From contig OZ038382.1 of assembly GCA_964036045.1 (NCBI GenBank), positions 73,518,687 through 73,582,686 on the forward strand: DNA of 64,000 bases, in the 5' to 3' direction. Shown piece by piece: positions 52,836-62,609 of this stretch (within the stretch, counting starts at the first letter, position 1; the number at the start of each line of letters is the position of its first letter). The DNA comes from Eutreptiella sp. 'Long Island Sound 2002' (taxonomy: Eukaryota > Euglenozoa > Euglenophyceae > Eutreptiales > Eutreptiaceae). The notes beneath the pieces are model-generated. The model was not told the origin of the DNA, ran no database searches, and saw only the letters and a program-made list of their open reading frames with translations. The translations under genes and the position numbers were made by a program.

Positions 52836-53306
52836 CGGGACGCACCACCCCTTGCAGCACCTAGTGTCACCAGCGGTGCACCCCTTCTTGAGGGTGTGCA
52901 TGTCCGTGTCGGGCCAAGTACTGTAGGGGCTGGTGACGGTGTTTTTACATTATGCAATTTGCCTGCTCTGCCCGGTGGTTTGAGATTAACTGAATACCAC
53001 GGCAAGATGTTAGAAGGTCACGTGCGTGAGTTGTTTCCAGCAGGCCACACATCAGGTTATGTTTTGCAGATTCGTGCGGATCTAGGCCTTGGTGGACTAT
53101 ACGTGGATGGGGAACACTCGTCTCATTGGTCCGCCAAGGTGCAGCACGGCAGGACAGGCGCCGGCCGCCTCAGGCTATATGTGCACCGAGGTGCCGGATG
53201 GCTACGCACTCTGGGACAAGCGATCCCAGCCGGCACTGAATTGACGACGGACTACGGGTCCGAGTTTTGGACTGGTCCCTTCAGGGGACTTGTTGCTCAA
53301 CGTTGA
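52836..53306 (+). CDS. SET-domain protein, in frame after UGA
   Basis: The frame is open from the codon after TGA (52833-52835) to 53306, about 156 residues, so it can be made as a C-terminal extension of the I accessory protein. An internal start is GTG 52896; no ATG with good context precedes the domain. SET marks are GAGDGVFTLCNLP (first strand), LRLTEYHGKML, GLYVDGEHSSHWSAK (in place of the usual NHS region), and AIPAGTELTTDYGSEFW (the ELTxDY end). A full cofactor set is likely but the NHxC motif is weak. SET enzymes methylate lysines, mostly of histones, so the element may mark chromatin. The stretch 52836-52895 has no intron signals. Confidence 0.72.
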   Translation, partial: RDAPPLAAPSVTSGAPLLEGVHVRVGPSTVGAGDGVFTLCNLPALPGGLRLTEYHGKMLEGHVRELFPAGHTSGYVLQIRADLGLGGLYVDGEHSSHWSAKVQHGRTGAGRLRLYVHRGAGWLRTLGQAIPAGTELTTDYGSEFWTGPFRGLVAQR

Positions 53307-53377
53307 CAAATGGGGATTTGCTTTGCTATTGCATGTGCATGGTGACCAACAAGGATGTGTGCAACCCACATGCATAT

Positions 53378-53411
<34 letters not shown>

Positions 53412-53528
53412 GCACGCGCACATGTGTACACACACGCGCGCTTTTTCGCACAAGCAAGTGTGTTGTTTACGCGCATAAAAATGCACACGTATGCGTAAAA
53501 AAAGCGACAAAAAGAACAGCTCAAGTGT
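53307..53528. repeat. I right end with CA repeat
   Basis: (CA)n at 53378-53408 is followed by GCGCACATGTGTACACACACGC and GCGTAAAAAAAGCGACAAAA words. The latter are inverse T7-GGCGC motifs, as at the left end. The terminus is at 53528. Confidence 0.65.
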
Positions 53529-54999
53529 ATGTTTTGAAGTTACTCGGGCACAAAAACGGTACAATACGGGTGGGAACAAAAAACACCAGTGCGTAGCGCT
53601 CACCACGCCACGGGGCTGGCATGTGCAAAGCACCACTGCAAAAAACAACCCCATTCCGGGCATCCAATGCCACCCCATCCTCATCCACTCTGTCTTGGCC
53701 CTCTGGCCCTGCAACACATGCCATTGTGTAGGGACGGGTTCCCTTTGTGGGGAACACGAGCCCCGCCTCTTCCACACAAAACTCCCCACCTGAAAAATCA
53801 CCAACAGTCACAATGGCACTCAAGGGCAAGTGGTCCTGGTGCTTGTGCCCTGGCATAGTGCTTGAAGGGGAAATACCATGGTTCACTTGGACGGCAGTCC
53901 AAGTGAACCACGATGGCAACCGTGCGTGCCCGTAGGCGTTGATGGCCCGGCACACCTTCATGAAGTTGCGTGTTGCAACCGCCACCCGGACATTGCCACG
54001 CTGCACCACCCCAAACATCGCGGAACGCAATCGTACTCCCCACCTGTCCTTGGACTGCCACAAACCCATGCACATTTTCAACGGGTGCGTCCGGAAGCAA
54101 TTGGTTTGAGGGCAAGGGCATATACAAAAAAATGGTGTGGGTGCACCGTAACCCAATGCAAAAAACTCTGCTGCGGTTGCATACACATACGGCGTTGAGC
54201 AATCGGGGTGGTAATTTACCGAAAGGGGTGGGGGCACGCATTGAATGGGGCCATGCTCATTCCATTCATCCGATGCACAACCCATGTACCGCACAAAGGA
54301 GTCCGTGCGACAAATGCTATCCACGTCACTGGCAACGGGATTGGGGAAAAGGGTACCATCATTGAGCACCGCATATTTGTGGGTAAGGGTCTTGGCAACT
54401 CTGTTACGCAAGGACGCATTCATAGTTGTGAAAAGTGCATCACGCTCACCAACACTCAAACTAATGGAAACCATGAGCAAACGCTCACCCACAAACTCAT
54501 ACAAAGCAGCAGGGAGAAGGGTGTGGGGCATTGCATCGGCATTGGGCCATGCAAGAACGGAACGACTATCAACAACAGCAATAACACCTAGTGCTTGCGC
54601 ATTCACATCCAAAAGCAAAAGATCTTGCCATGAACTTGGCAATTCCGGGAGACCCTTAATGTCTTCCTCACCCAACGCTAAACGAACAACAACAACACCA
54701 TGAACACCGTGAGCAAGATCTCCTGCCTCACGAGTGTCCGTGAACCAACGCTCCACCGATTCATCCTCCTCCAACAACCCAACCTCCAAGGCCCGCTTCA
54801 CAATCTCGGCGGGCCTATTGCCTTCGGCCACCACCTCATCCTCCTCCTCCACCTCCTCCTCCAAATCCACGTCTCCCTCCACCACGTCTTGACCCACACT
54901 TGTCCTTGGCGCCCTCCTTGCCACGGCCCCGGCGTCGGTGGGAGGCACGGAGACCTTCCTCGCCACCTTCTTCTTCGCCGGTTTTTTCTTGCCGGGCAT
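53521..54999 (-). CDS. E 2OG/Fe(II) oxygenase, JBP/TET-like
   Basis: ATG 54999 (MPGKKKPAKKKVARK) gives a lysine-rich nuclear-type start; an open frame extends further up. After an acidic stretch (DLEEEVEEEDEVV) comes a large N-terminal domain with ELPSSWQDLLLLDVNAQ and YEFVGERLLMVSISLSVGER. The C-terminal oxygenase has SWFTWTAVQVNHG, H-Q-D in GHKHQDHLP, GDFSGGEFCVE, and CSGALHMPAPWRGERYALVFF with the distal H and the arginine. It is the closest relative here of the second A oxygenase. The frame ends inside the terminal repeat of I (TACACTTGA), so the native C-terminus is displaced, probably to 48420-48348. Substrate unknown. Confidence 0.72.
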   Translation of the reverse strand: MPGKKKPAKKKVARKVSVPPTDAGAVARRAPRTSVGQDVVEGDVDLEEEVEEEDEVVAEGNRPAEIVKRALEVGLLEEDESVERWFTDTREAGDLAHGVHGVVVVRLALGEEDIKGLPELPSSWQDLLLLDVNAQALGVIAVVDSRSVLAWPNADAMPHTLLPAALYEFVGERLLMVSISLSVGERDALFTTMNASLRNRVAKTLTHKYAVLNDGTLFPNPVASDVDSICRTDSFVRYMGCASDEWNEHGPIQCVPPPLSVNYHPDCSTPYVYATAAEFFALGYGAPTPFFCICPCPQTNCFRTHPLKMCMGLWQSKDRWGVRLRSAMFGVVQRGNVRVAVATRNFMKVCRAINAYGHARLPSWFTWTAVQVNHGISPSSTMPGHKHQDHLPLSAIVTVGDFSGGEFCVEEAGLVFPTKGTRPYTMACVAGPEGQDRVDEDGVALDARNGVVFCSGALHMPAPWRGERYALVFFVPTRIVPFLCPSNFKTYT

Positions 55000-55483
55000 G
55001 TCGTGCAGAAAAGCACTAAGAAAAGGAAAACGGACATGAAGCAAAGTAAAAGTTTTTCTTTGTCACGTCAAAAGGAGCACAATTCAACCGCCAGTACTGC
55101 AGACAGCGTACGGGCACCATAGGCAGCACGCACGCGTTGCGATCTGAGTGCGTACGCGCCAAAATACCAACGCGTACGCGCCAAAATACCAGCGCGCACG
55201 CACTCAGAACGCAACGCGTACGCACTCAGATCGCAACGCGTACGCGCTGGTTCGCTGGTTCATGCGCGTTACAAAATCAGTGCGTACGCTAACGCGTACG
55301 CATACATGTGAACAAAATGGGGCACATCTTAGCAGTTACATAACACTATTAGCATCGATGTTAAGGCCATCGATGGGCTGGCCTGCTGTGAGCGCGCCGC
55401 CGAAGCCAGGGAGCACGCCGCCACCATAGGCCCCAAATCAGGACCAAAATTGGCATTGCACAAATTTCTCCAGCTGTGAAGCC
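55000..55483. repeat. E right region with GCGTACGCG repeats
   Basis: GCGTACGC words cluster at 55150-55312. ATCGATGTTAAGGCCATCGATG follows at 55352-55373. The remainder shows no gene. The oxygenase promoter should be near 55000-55130. Confidence 0.6.
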
Positions 55484-55769
55484 GCCCCCCCCCCCCTCTG
55501 AAGCTACAGCTTCACGATTTGAAAAAAAGACGGGTCCTTACTGTAGAGTGTTGTTTGTGAGCAGTGTACGACAGCAAACACGGACCTGCTCTGCACTAGG
55601 AACATTGACATGTCTTTTGCTGAATTACAGCGACATGCTGAATTGCCTCGGTCCGTGGTAAAAGCTATCAAATTTTTCTTCAAAAAAATTTGAACTACGT
55701 TTCAAATCTCAGTAAAACAATCTTTCTTTACTGACTTTTTCCTGTGGGGGTGGGTTTTTTTTACTAACT
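55484..55769. other. C-run element border and AT-rich sequence
   Basis: A C run is followed by CTGAAGCTACAGCTTCACG and a GAAAAAAAGAC word (55495-55530). The reverse-complement equivalent occurs at 29485-29545. These two may be ends of one further element family. 55670-55769 is AT-rich without a gene. Confidence 0.45.
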
Positions 55770-55915
55770 ATTAGAAAAAAAATTTTTAATACGTAATTTA
55801 CCTGGTAGAAAAAAAATTTTACTAGTAAATTACTTGGTAGAAAAAAAATTTTACCAAGTAGATTATTTGGTAGAAAAAATTTTGTTTTGACTAAGTAAAT
55901 TACTTACCCCAAAAA
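55770..55915. repeat. AT-rich repeats with GTAGAAAAAAAATTTTAC palindromes
   Basis: Three to four units of about 40 bp repeat GTAAATTACTTGGTAGAAAA and AAAATTTTAC. Each can fold on itself (GGTAGAAA...TTTTACC). GC content is far below the flanks. Confidence 0.8.
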
Positions 55916-55939
55916 ATATGCTCTCCCACTTTTGACTAC

Positions 55940-56300
55940 CATTGGGCCCACTTGTGGGCTATTTGTGAGATTGTCCCCCCACTGTGAACTCCACGCTTTG
56001 TTGCGTGGCCCCAAAAAAGTAAGATTTTCTACTTCTGACTGCCGCCACTAATGATTCTACCTCCCACGGTGGGGACCCCCGAGGCGGCAGGGGGTATGTA
56101 GCCACCCGGTCCACTTGTGGGCCACTTGTGATTCCGCCCCCCGCTTTGAAGCGGTGGGGGAAACCCAAGGGGCAAGGGTCATGTAGCCACCGGGCCCACT
56201 TGTGGGCCACTTCTGATTCTGCCCCCCGTTCTGAAGCGGTGGGGACCCCCAAGGTGGCATGTGTTATGTAGCCACCCGGCCCACTTGTGGGCCACTTTTG
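55940..56300. repeat. 85-bp tandem repeats
   Basis: GTAGCCACCCGG(T/C)CCACTTG starts units at about 56098, 56183 and 56268 (85-bp spacing). Shared words are TGATTC(T/C)GCCCCCCG and GAAGCGGTGGGG. A diverged unit lies at 55940-56020. No open frame is conserved. Confidence 0.82.
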
Positions 56301-56521
56301 ATTGTTGATTGCCCCAATTCGCGAATACGTTTGCCTTAAGTTTGACCCAGTGTGCGACCGGCAACACATTGTTGGGGCAAACTAGGAGGAGTTGGTTGTT
56401 GGAGCTGCGCCAGCAAGGGGGGGGGGGGGGGGAGGGGGGGGGGGTTTCGGCCGGCCGGCCGGCCACCCAGCCACCTAGCCAGCCATCTAGCCAACCACCA
56501 TTGCTTTGTACATGCATGTTT

Positions 56522-56846
56522 GCTATCGCGTGGCTGAATCTGCAGGCCATGACCACGCCCGACTCTGATTCCTCTGACGGCTAGTGGCTGCCCACCTGGC
56601 CGCCCTTCTGTGTTATATTTGTGTTGTACCTTGTGGGGGGCACCACAGTGCCCCCTTGAACTTAGACATAGGCATGAAATAATTGTAGCGCTTCTTCCAA
56701 AGAGACACGGGAACGAAACCCACTGTACATAGGCCCACATTGTGCCGGAGTGAACACCACCATGTTTTTCCGCGCGGTATGCAACTATGCACAGGTTGGA
56801 TTTGACATGTCTTTTCCTTGACAAGCTTTCTTGTGTCCTGCTCCCA
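56522..56846 (+). repeat. 5' terminal direct repeat of the Penelope-like element
   Basis: It starts in coding sequence (AIAWLNLQAMTTPDSDSSDG and a stop) and continues with about 260 bp of 3' untranslated sequence including GGGGGGCACCACAGTGCCCCC (a hairpin). Only a few substitutions separate it from the copy at the 3' end. Confidence 0.85.
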
Positions 56847-57039
56847 AATGTGCTGCTCTTCGACCGGCGTACCGAGCTGCGTGTTCTGCAGCGTTGACAA
56901 TACGCATTATCCTGACATTGAATTACAGCACGTATTTGGGTGCATGACATCAACGTACCAACACTCAGACATCTCCATCACCTAGTTCGCCCCTGGGTGT
57001 TTTGCTTATTTTTTCCTTCCAGCGCCTACTCTGTTCGCT

Positions 57040-58471
57040 ATGTCCCAACGACAATGCTACGAGTGTAAAGGCTATGGCCACCTGTCCTACGACTGCCCCA
57101 ACAAGCGGAACGGCGAGCGACGCGACGGCGAAGGCTCGCAACGGTCCGAGGGCGGCTACCGCCCTGAACGCTCCCGACGCTCGAATTCCCCGGTACCATG
57201 GAACTCCGGGCACTCGCGATGGCACGTGGCCTACCGGAGGCCCCCGCATCTGGTGTCCTTATCACGACAAGGAAGGCCGCTGGGTTGGCCACGAACCACA
57301 CGAGTGCCGTAATGCCCCACGCTCGTCTGCCGGACCCACTGGTCGGAGTCCCGCGCAGCACAACGCGCCCAGTGCCTCAAACATCAACATCCAGGTTGAG
57401 CTACGCGACCTCCTGGCTTCCATCTTCCCGGAGAAAGCCAAGGCGCTGCAGAAGCAGAACATGGCGAATGGCATCTCGCTCGTGTTCAACCGTGACGTTA
57501 CCGACTCCGATGAGAAACGGGTTACCAAGAACATCCCAGAACCCATGAAGATATACCGGCAGAATTCCCGCGCGATGGTCTTTGGCACAGCCTCACCGGC
57601 AGCGCCGTAGCAAAGCGGCTCGGTGGACCGAAGGACGGGAAATCGAAGGTTATCGTTACGGCGATCAACGCCCAGCCCGTGGCCGAGCCCGAGGGCCTGC
57701 ATATTGCCGATGACCCGGAAGAACCCACTGGGCTTAACCTTACAGTACCGACCAACCCGGCCAAGCCGCAGACAGCAACGGCGCCGAACACCCTGGACGC
57801 AATGGTGCTCGATACTACATCCGCCGATGACCCGTATGAAGCCAGATTCCAAAAGATCGAATTAAGGTGATGTGGAGGGCATCCGCACAGACATTACGAG
57901 TATCAACACACGCATGGGTACCATGACGGGCGACATTATTAGTGCGCTGCGGGCAGATCTTGCAGCTGAAAGACCCGTTGAGGCCTCATCTGGACCAGAG
58001 CCATCTACTGGCACGCAGCCTGCTTTTGGCACGACCACAACGCCCTCTGCAAGCCCCTCGTACATGTTCATGCGTCGTCCTAAAGACATCCCCTTCGACA
58101 TGGGCCCTGCCCCGGTTGATGCATGGGTTGTGGTGAAGGAGGGCGACGATGGAAGGCAGCGCCGCGCCGTCAACGTCATGATCCCGGCTCTGCCTACTGA
58201 CAGGAGCGCCCAGAGTAAAGCGACGCCCCGAGTGATCCCATATGGCGCCGAAGGGCAACTGTGCTTTGACAGTCACACCACGTGCCCCTTTGACTCGTTC
58301 ATGGACGAAGTGGCTGCGCTTAACCTAGCTACCGCCAGCTACGCGCGGCATGGGGAAGATGCGATCTTTGCCCACCCGACCTCACTGCATTTCTGCAACT
58401 GCAGCCAGCAACGCTTATCGGGCGACCTCCCAGCAGAATGCCCCGACCTGTGGACTTTCTTCACCCGCTAG
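57040..58471 (+). pseudogene. Gag-like ORF1 with zinc knuckle
   Basis: ATG 57040 begins MSQRQCYECKGYGHLSYDCP, a C-x2-C-x4-H-x4-C zinc knuckle as in nucleic-acid-binding Gag proteins. A frame change near 57190 leads to a second possible finger (CPYHDKEGRWVGHEPHEC). The frame then reads VELRDLLASIFPEKAKALQK, breaks at 57610, and resumes to 58471 with GIRTDITSINTRMGTMTGDI, FDMGPAPVDAWVVVKEGDDG and a CFDSHTTCPFDSFMDEVAAL segment. Probably an RNA-binding protein of the element. The exact frame path is uncertain because there are at least three frameshifts. Confidence 0.5.
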
Positions 58472-59404
58472 ACGGTGCCTGCATACCGCTGGACGTGTCT
58501 GGGGGGCATGACGGCCTGTGTACCCTTGTCTCACTGTCCTCCCCAAGAGGCCCTATCCCGTGGTCGCGTCAACCGCAGTACACTACAATGCCTCCAGCCC
58601 CTGGTGGATGCGGAACGACTACGCCACAAACTCCTCCAGGAACTTAAAGTCACGGGACTTCACATGCGACAGTCATCAACGAATATACCGGCCGCCTTCG
58701 ATCTGCAGAGCCCGTACCCGCAACATGTGCCATTGGTGTCCCAGATCAGATCACTCACTTACCGCTTTGGAGCTGTACGCCGGTTATGGCTTGGGTACGC
58801 TGCATCTGTGCCACTCACGACGTGGCTACAATGCACCGCTTTGCACTGCGTCCTCTTTTACCGGTGCCTGCTTGAATGGGTCCTGACGACTTTCCCCCTG
58901 AAGCTCGTCAACGCCGACGACCAGCCCAACTTCAGCCTGCGCCTACCCCAGCCCTCGGCAGCCGAACGTGTTCGTCAACAAGTTTCTGCCGCGTATTCAC
59001 CCCCCAGCCGAAAGTATGCCACTTCCACACCGCGCGCCATGCACCCTCGCCACAGCCGAAAATTTGAACGCGCCGCCCGTCTCGTATTTGGCGTGGACAT
59101 GGCCGCCGATGTCCCGCCCCACACACGCACTGAACTGCCGTTTAGCCAGTTCCCACACCATGCAACCGCGTCGACTTCGGTTCTTGGTGCTCGACCTATG
59201 CCTTCGCGCGAAAGCAAAAGTACTGCTGCGCACTATACATCCCACTGACCTGGGATACCCCGACAACCATAAATGGGCCCGCCGCCGACATCCTGCGGAC
59301 TCTCCATCTGCCCTACCCTGTTAGAGTGGTATGTATCATGCCTGAGCGCTGGACGCGCGATGCCCCCCTGTGGCATGCGGCACATGCGGCGTACAACCAC
59401 CGTG

Positions 59405-59459
<55 letters not shown>

Positions 59460-59732
59460 CATGGATGGGCCTGTGTGTGGAGGGAGCTTCCGCCTTCGTG
59501 GCTTTATCCTCCAGAATATCACCGCTGCGGCCCTGGGCCCTGTCCATTGGCAGCTCATCGTTGCACACCTCGGCCCTATCCTGCGAGCCTTGAAACTCCC
59601 GATCCCTAGAGCCCCGCGAGACATACCGAGCCCCTTGGACTATGCCCTGAGTACCCAAATTCGCCTACCACACCCGTACCAGACGTCCAGCCCATATTAC
59701 TATGTGCCGCTGGACACTATAGCGGCAGGGCA
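58472..59732 (+). pseudogene. Middle region of the Penelope-like element
   Basis: Four overlapping partial frames (58475-59248, 58518-58886, 58968-59324, 59326-59922) suggest one decayed polyprotein. No domain is recognised. A perfect (TA)24 at 59408-59455 has been inserted or has expanded inside it. Confidence 0.4.
59408..59455. repeat. (TA)24 microsatellite
   Basis: Perfect TA dinucleotides for 48 bp, inside former coding sequence. Confidence 0.97.
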
Positions 59733-60260
59733 TTGTTCTGGCACACCTGGAATGCGGAGTGGATGTCCCGAAAAGCCATCCTCGCCACCCGGCCGCTCTG
59801 CCGACAACACCTGGCCGCGTCGTGGCGCCGCTGCAACGAGGTCCTCCCGCTGGCACCCCAGCCCTTGCTCCGCAGATTGGCACAGCTTGTCCATTGGCCC
59901 AGTGCCCATGACATCGACGTGAAGGCTCAGTGGGTGTACGCTGTGTGGACACCGCTAGACCCCCGACAGTACTTCGGCCAGACTGGCGCCATCTCCCAGC
60001 CCCGATCCGTCACGGACCGGGTACTCGAAGAAATTAACAGCGCCCAGTCGTGGGTTGTCATGTACCAGGGGAAGATGTCCCAAGGGCCACTCTACATCTG
60101 AACCATGCACGCGCTGGGCCCATGGAATTTCAATCCTATCCCCCTCCTTCCCACGGATGTTTACAATACCGACCCCATAGAGCGCCGTTTTATTCAAAAC
60201 GTCACGCCCAACCTGAACGAGCAGCGCCACCGGCGACGATCCTACTTCCGGTGGCTGATC
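59733..60260 (+). pseudogene. GIY-YIG endonuclease domain
   Basis: QWVYAVWTPLDPRQYFGQTG fits the GIY...YIGQT core (here VYA...YFGQT), followed by RSVTDRVLEEIN with the usual arginine. After the SQGPLYI motif an in-frame TGA (60099) interrupts the domain. The same frame then carries HALGPWNFNPIPLLPT and DPIERRFIQNVTPNLNEQ, which includes the catalytic glutamate and the N of the family. TGA-ACC is one C-to-T change from CGA (a CpG site). The GIY-YIG enzyme would nick target DNA to prime reverse transcription. Confidence 0.62.
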
Positions 60261-62510
60261 CGAGGCAACATGTCTAAGGCGTTGCCCCTTGCCACGCTAC
60301 GTGACCCTGATGTATGGACCAAACTTGAGGGATCCAGCCGCGTGATAGTGTGGCCCCAGGACGCCCTGAAAGTCCCCTCCCTGGCCCGCTGTGACATGGC
60401 GCCACACCAGTTCTGTGCTCTGCAAAGGAAATTGCTCCCCTACATCCAGCGACACACCGGAGTCCGTCTGCCGAAATCCCTCCCCTTACGCCTGCCCGTT
60501 CAGGACCCTGCTGTGCGAAGACCTGTTAAGCGTTTGTTCCGCGACTTCCTGCGTTCTACGAAATTGCCAGCTGTGGTGTGTACATACCGGGCATCCATCT
60601 TCACCGTTGTACTGTGTTCCCCCTGTAAGTTGTCCCGCCTTCTTTCCGATGGACGGGTTACGTCCTCACTCGCGGACCTCAGGCAGTCCCTAACAAACGA
60701 CACCCCCTGTGCCAGCCAGCCGCTCACGCGGCCCAGTACGGCCGCTGAAGATCTACATACTGCCCCTCTGCATGAGTGCGCCTGCCCTACACCCGCGTGG
60801 TTCACGAGGGAGGAGATCCACCAGGTGACAGACTCCCGGTTCTCCCCTGTTTTCGACTTGGGCAGTAACTTTGTCCTGTCAAAAACCCCCAGAGAGCTGT
60901 ACCGTGCGACCAGCGAGGCGCTGCGGCTTGTACATTCAGCCCTGCCCAAACGCCGACCATTCCCCTTTCCCAAGTTCGCCGACGCTGTCCAAACCCAGGT
61001 CAAGCTCGCCTGCACCCACAACCAAGCGCCACACACTACACCCCCCACAGTACCGCTCACCCGCAGGTTTAAACAGGACCACCCCCACTTGCGAGTTGTC
61101 TTCCTCGACAAAAACTGTTTGTGCTACGTATTGTTCTGTTGGAGGTTTTGGGTCCAAATCATCCTGAATGCGTATGATCGCCCTGAATACACCCTGCACC
61201 GTACATATCCTTCCCCGGAGGCGTGCCGTTCAATCCTTTTGTTGTACTATTATTATCTGGCATTGACTTTCCCCGTCCTGCGTAAGCACATACCCCCCCG
61301 TAGACTTCGCCGCAACCTCACCCTGAACCTACCGTGGCTTAAGGCTGCCCGCCTCCCCCCCCCGCCCACAGTGTGCACAACAGTCCCCGCCTGCGAGGCC
61401 GACGCTGTGACCATCAGGAACCTGCTCGTCTCGCATGCAGAACAGGTGCTCCAGTACACGTGTGCCCGTGCACGTGACCTGGGCCTAGGTTCCCCCGTCT
61501 CCCTGCACCTACGAGCGCGCCATGGCAAGTGGAAGGTGCCAACCACAGAGGGCCTGGCTAAGCAGAAAAGTATCCCTGTGAAGCCCTCACGCGAAGTAGC
61601 CACCCGTGAAGTCTTCTCGCACGCCGGCCACCCCCTCAACCCCCAGTTCCGCCACGCCTCACGCATCAGCTCACTTCAGGAGCGTCGCTACACCTGCTCC
61701 TTCTTCACCCTCAATGTTCTCAACCAAGAGCACCTGATTGAAGGGTTCCTGCAACCCGCACGAGAGTTCTACCGTGCCCAAGGAATACCGGTCGGGGGGG
61801 GGGGGGACTAGATGTTGTGCGTATGTTCCCCTCCCTCAAAAAGGAAAAGATTATTGCCGCTAGGAATAAACAGTATGAACGGTGGAAACCCATGTTGGAT
61901 CTCCAACGGGGTACGAACGACGTGCATTTTAGCATCAGTAAATCGGCCAACAAGAAGCTAGATGAGGTAGGAGCCAAAGGCACAAACCTCTGGCACGTGT
62001 ACACTGCACACGAATGTTTGGAACTTGCGCTCCTGAATTTGTTCCTGAATGATTTTTTCGTCACAGGTTCGGAGCTTAGGCGCCAAACTGAGGGGGCAGC
62101 TATTGGATGCCTCCTCAGCGCGCAAGAAGCCGACCTCTGCTTCATGTTGCCTGAGTCCGAGGTCCGCTGGGGCAGCACATTCCCGCTCAGTTTGCGGCTG
62201 GCCCGTTTTCGCGATAACCTCATGTTTTTCTGCCCCCTATAGTTTGTCCCGTATTGGACCCACCACCTTAAGAAATTCTTTACAGACCTGGACGAATTAG
62301 ACCTTGATTTTGAACAGATGGGACGTAGTAGTCCCCCACTTTCTTGGAGGTCGAGGTGCAGTGCGAGGGCCCGAATATCCGCTGGGGCTTAAAAATAAAG
62401 TCCTGGCAGGCTACCTCACGGACAACCCGGCCATCTTGCGCTTCCCTGACCCCCACACCAGCACAGCCCGTGACGCTGTGCACCGCTTGGCGATAGCACT
62501 GTAGAAAAGG
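60261..62510 (+). pseudogene. Reverse transcriptase region, frameshifted
   Basis: The long frame to 61811 holds RVVFLDKNCLCYVLFCWRFW and a domain with FTLNVLNQEHLIEGF. A ten-base G run (61797-61806) shifts the frame to 61817-62242. There VHFSISKSANKKL, ELRRQTEGAAIGCLLSAQEA and RLARFRDNLMFF look like RT motifs (the G-rich loop RQTEGAAIG, the following SAQ helix, and a changed active-site turn where YxDD is usual). A further shift at about 62242 leads to FLDVEV-like and RDAVHRLAIAL segments (thumb or connection). Similarity is by motif only, so subfamily placement is open. Confidence 0.5.
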
Positions 62511-62609
62511 CAGAAAGTATATATCACTACTGACCCGCCTTTCACTGAATCAAACTTCTCCCGGGTGGTATGGGAACTGAAACACCGCGGGTATCCCACG
62601 TCCTAGTGG

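Larger units (their letters stand above)
48470..53528. mobile_element. I: TTTTTTTGACGC-motif transposon with transposase and SET-domain gene
   Basis: ACACTTGAACTGT at 48470 is matched by the inverse of ACACTTGAGCTGT ending at 53528, with AT flanks on each side. A second ACACTTGAGCTGTT lies just inside at 48536. Genes: the transposase (minus) and a divergent multi-exon gene (plus) that ends in a SET domain after an in-frame TGA. T7-GACGC or T7-GGCGC words occur at both ends and in large arrays in the introns. Confidence 0.8.
48001..55312 (-). mobile_element. E: GCGTACGCG-motif element carrying a 2OG oxygenase, split by I
   Basis: GCGTACGC-type clusters lie on both sides (48057-48290 and 55130-55312), and the only own gene is the oxygenase (54999-53531 plus a probable last exon at 48420-48348). 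No terminal inverted repeat was found, so the limits are approximate. Without I it is about 2.3 kb and has no transposase, so it may be non-autonomous. Confidence 0.55.
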
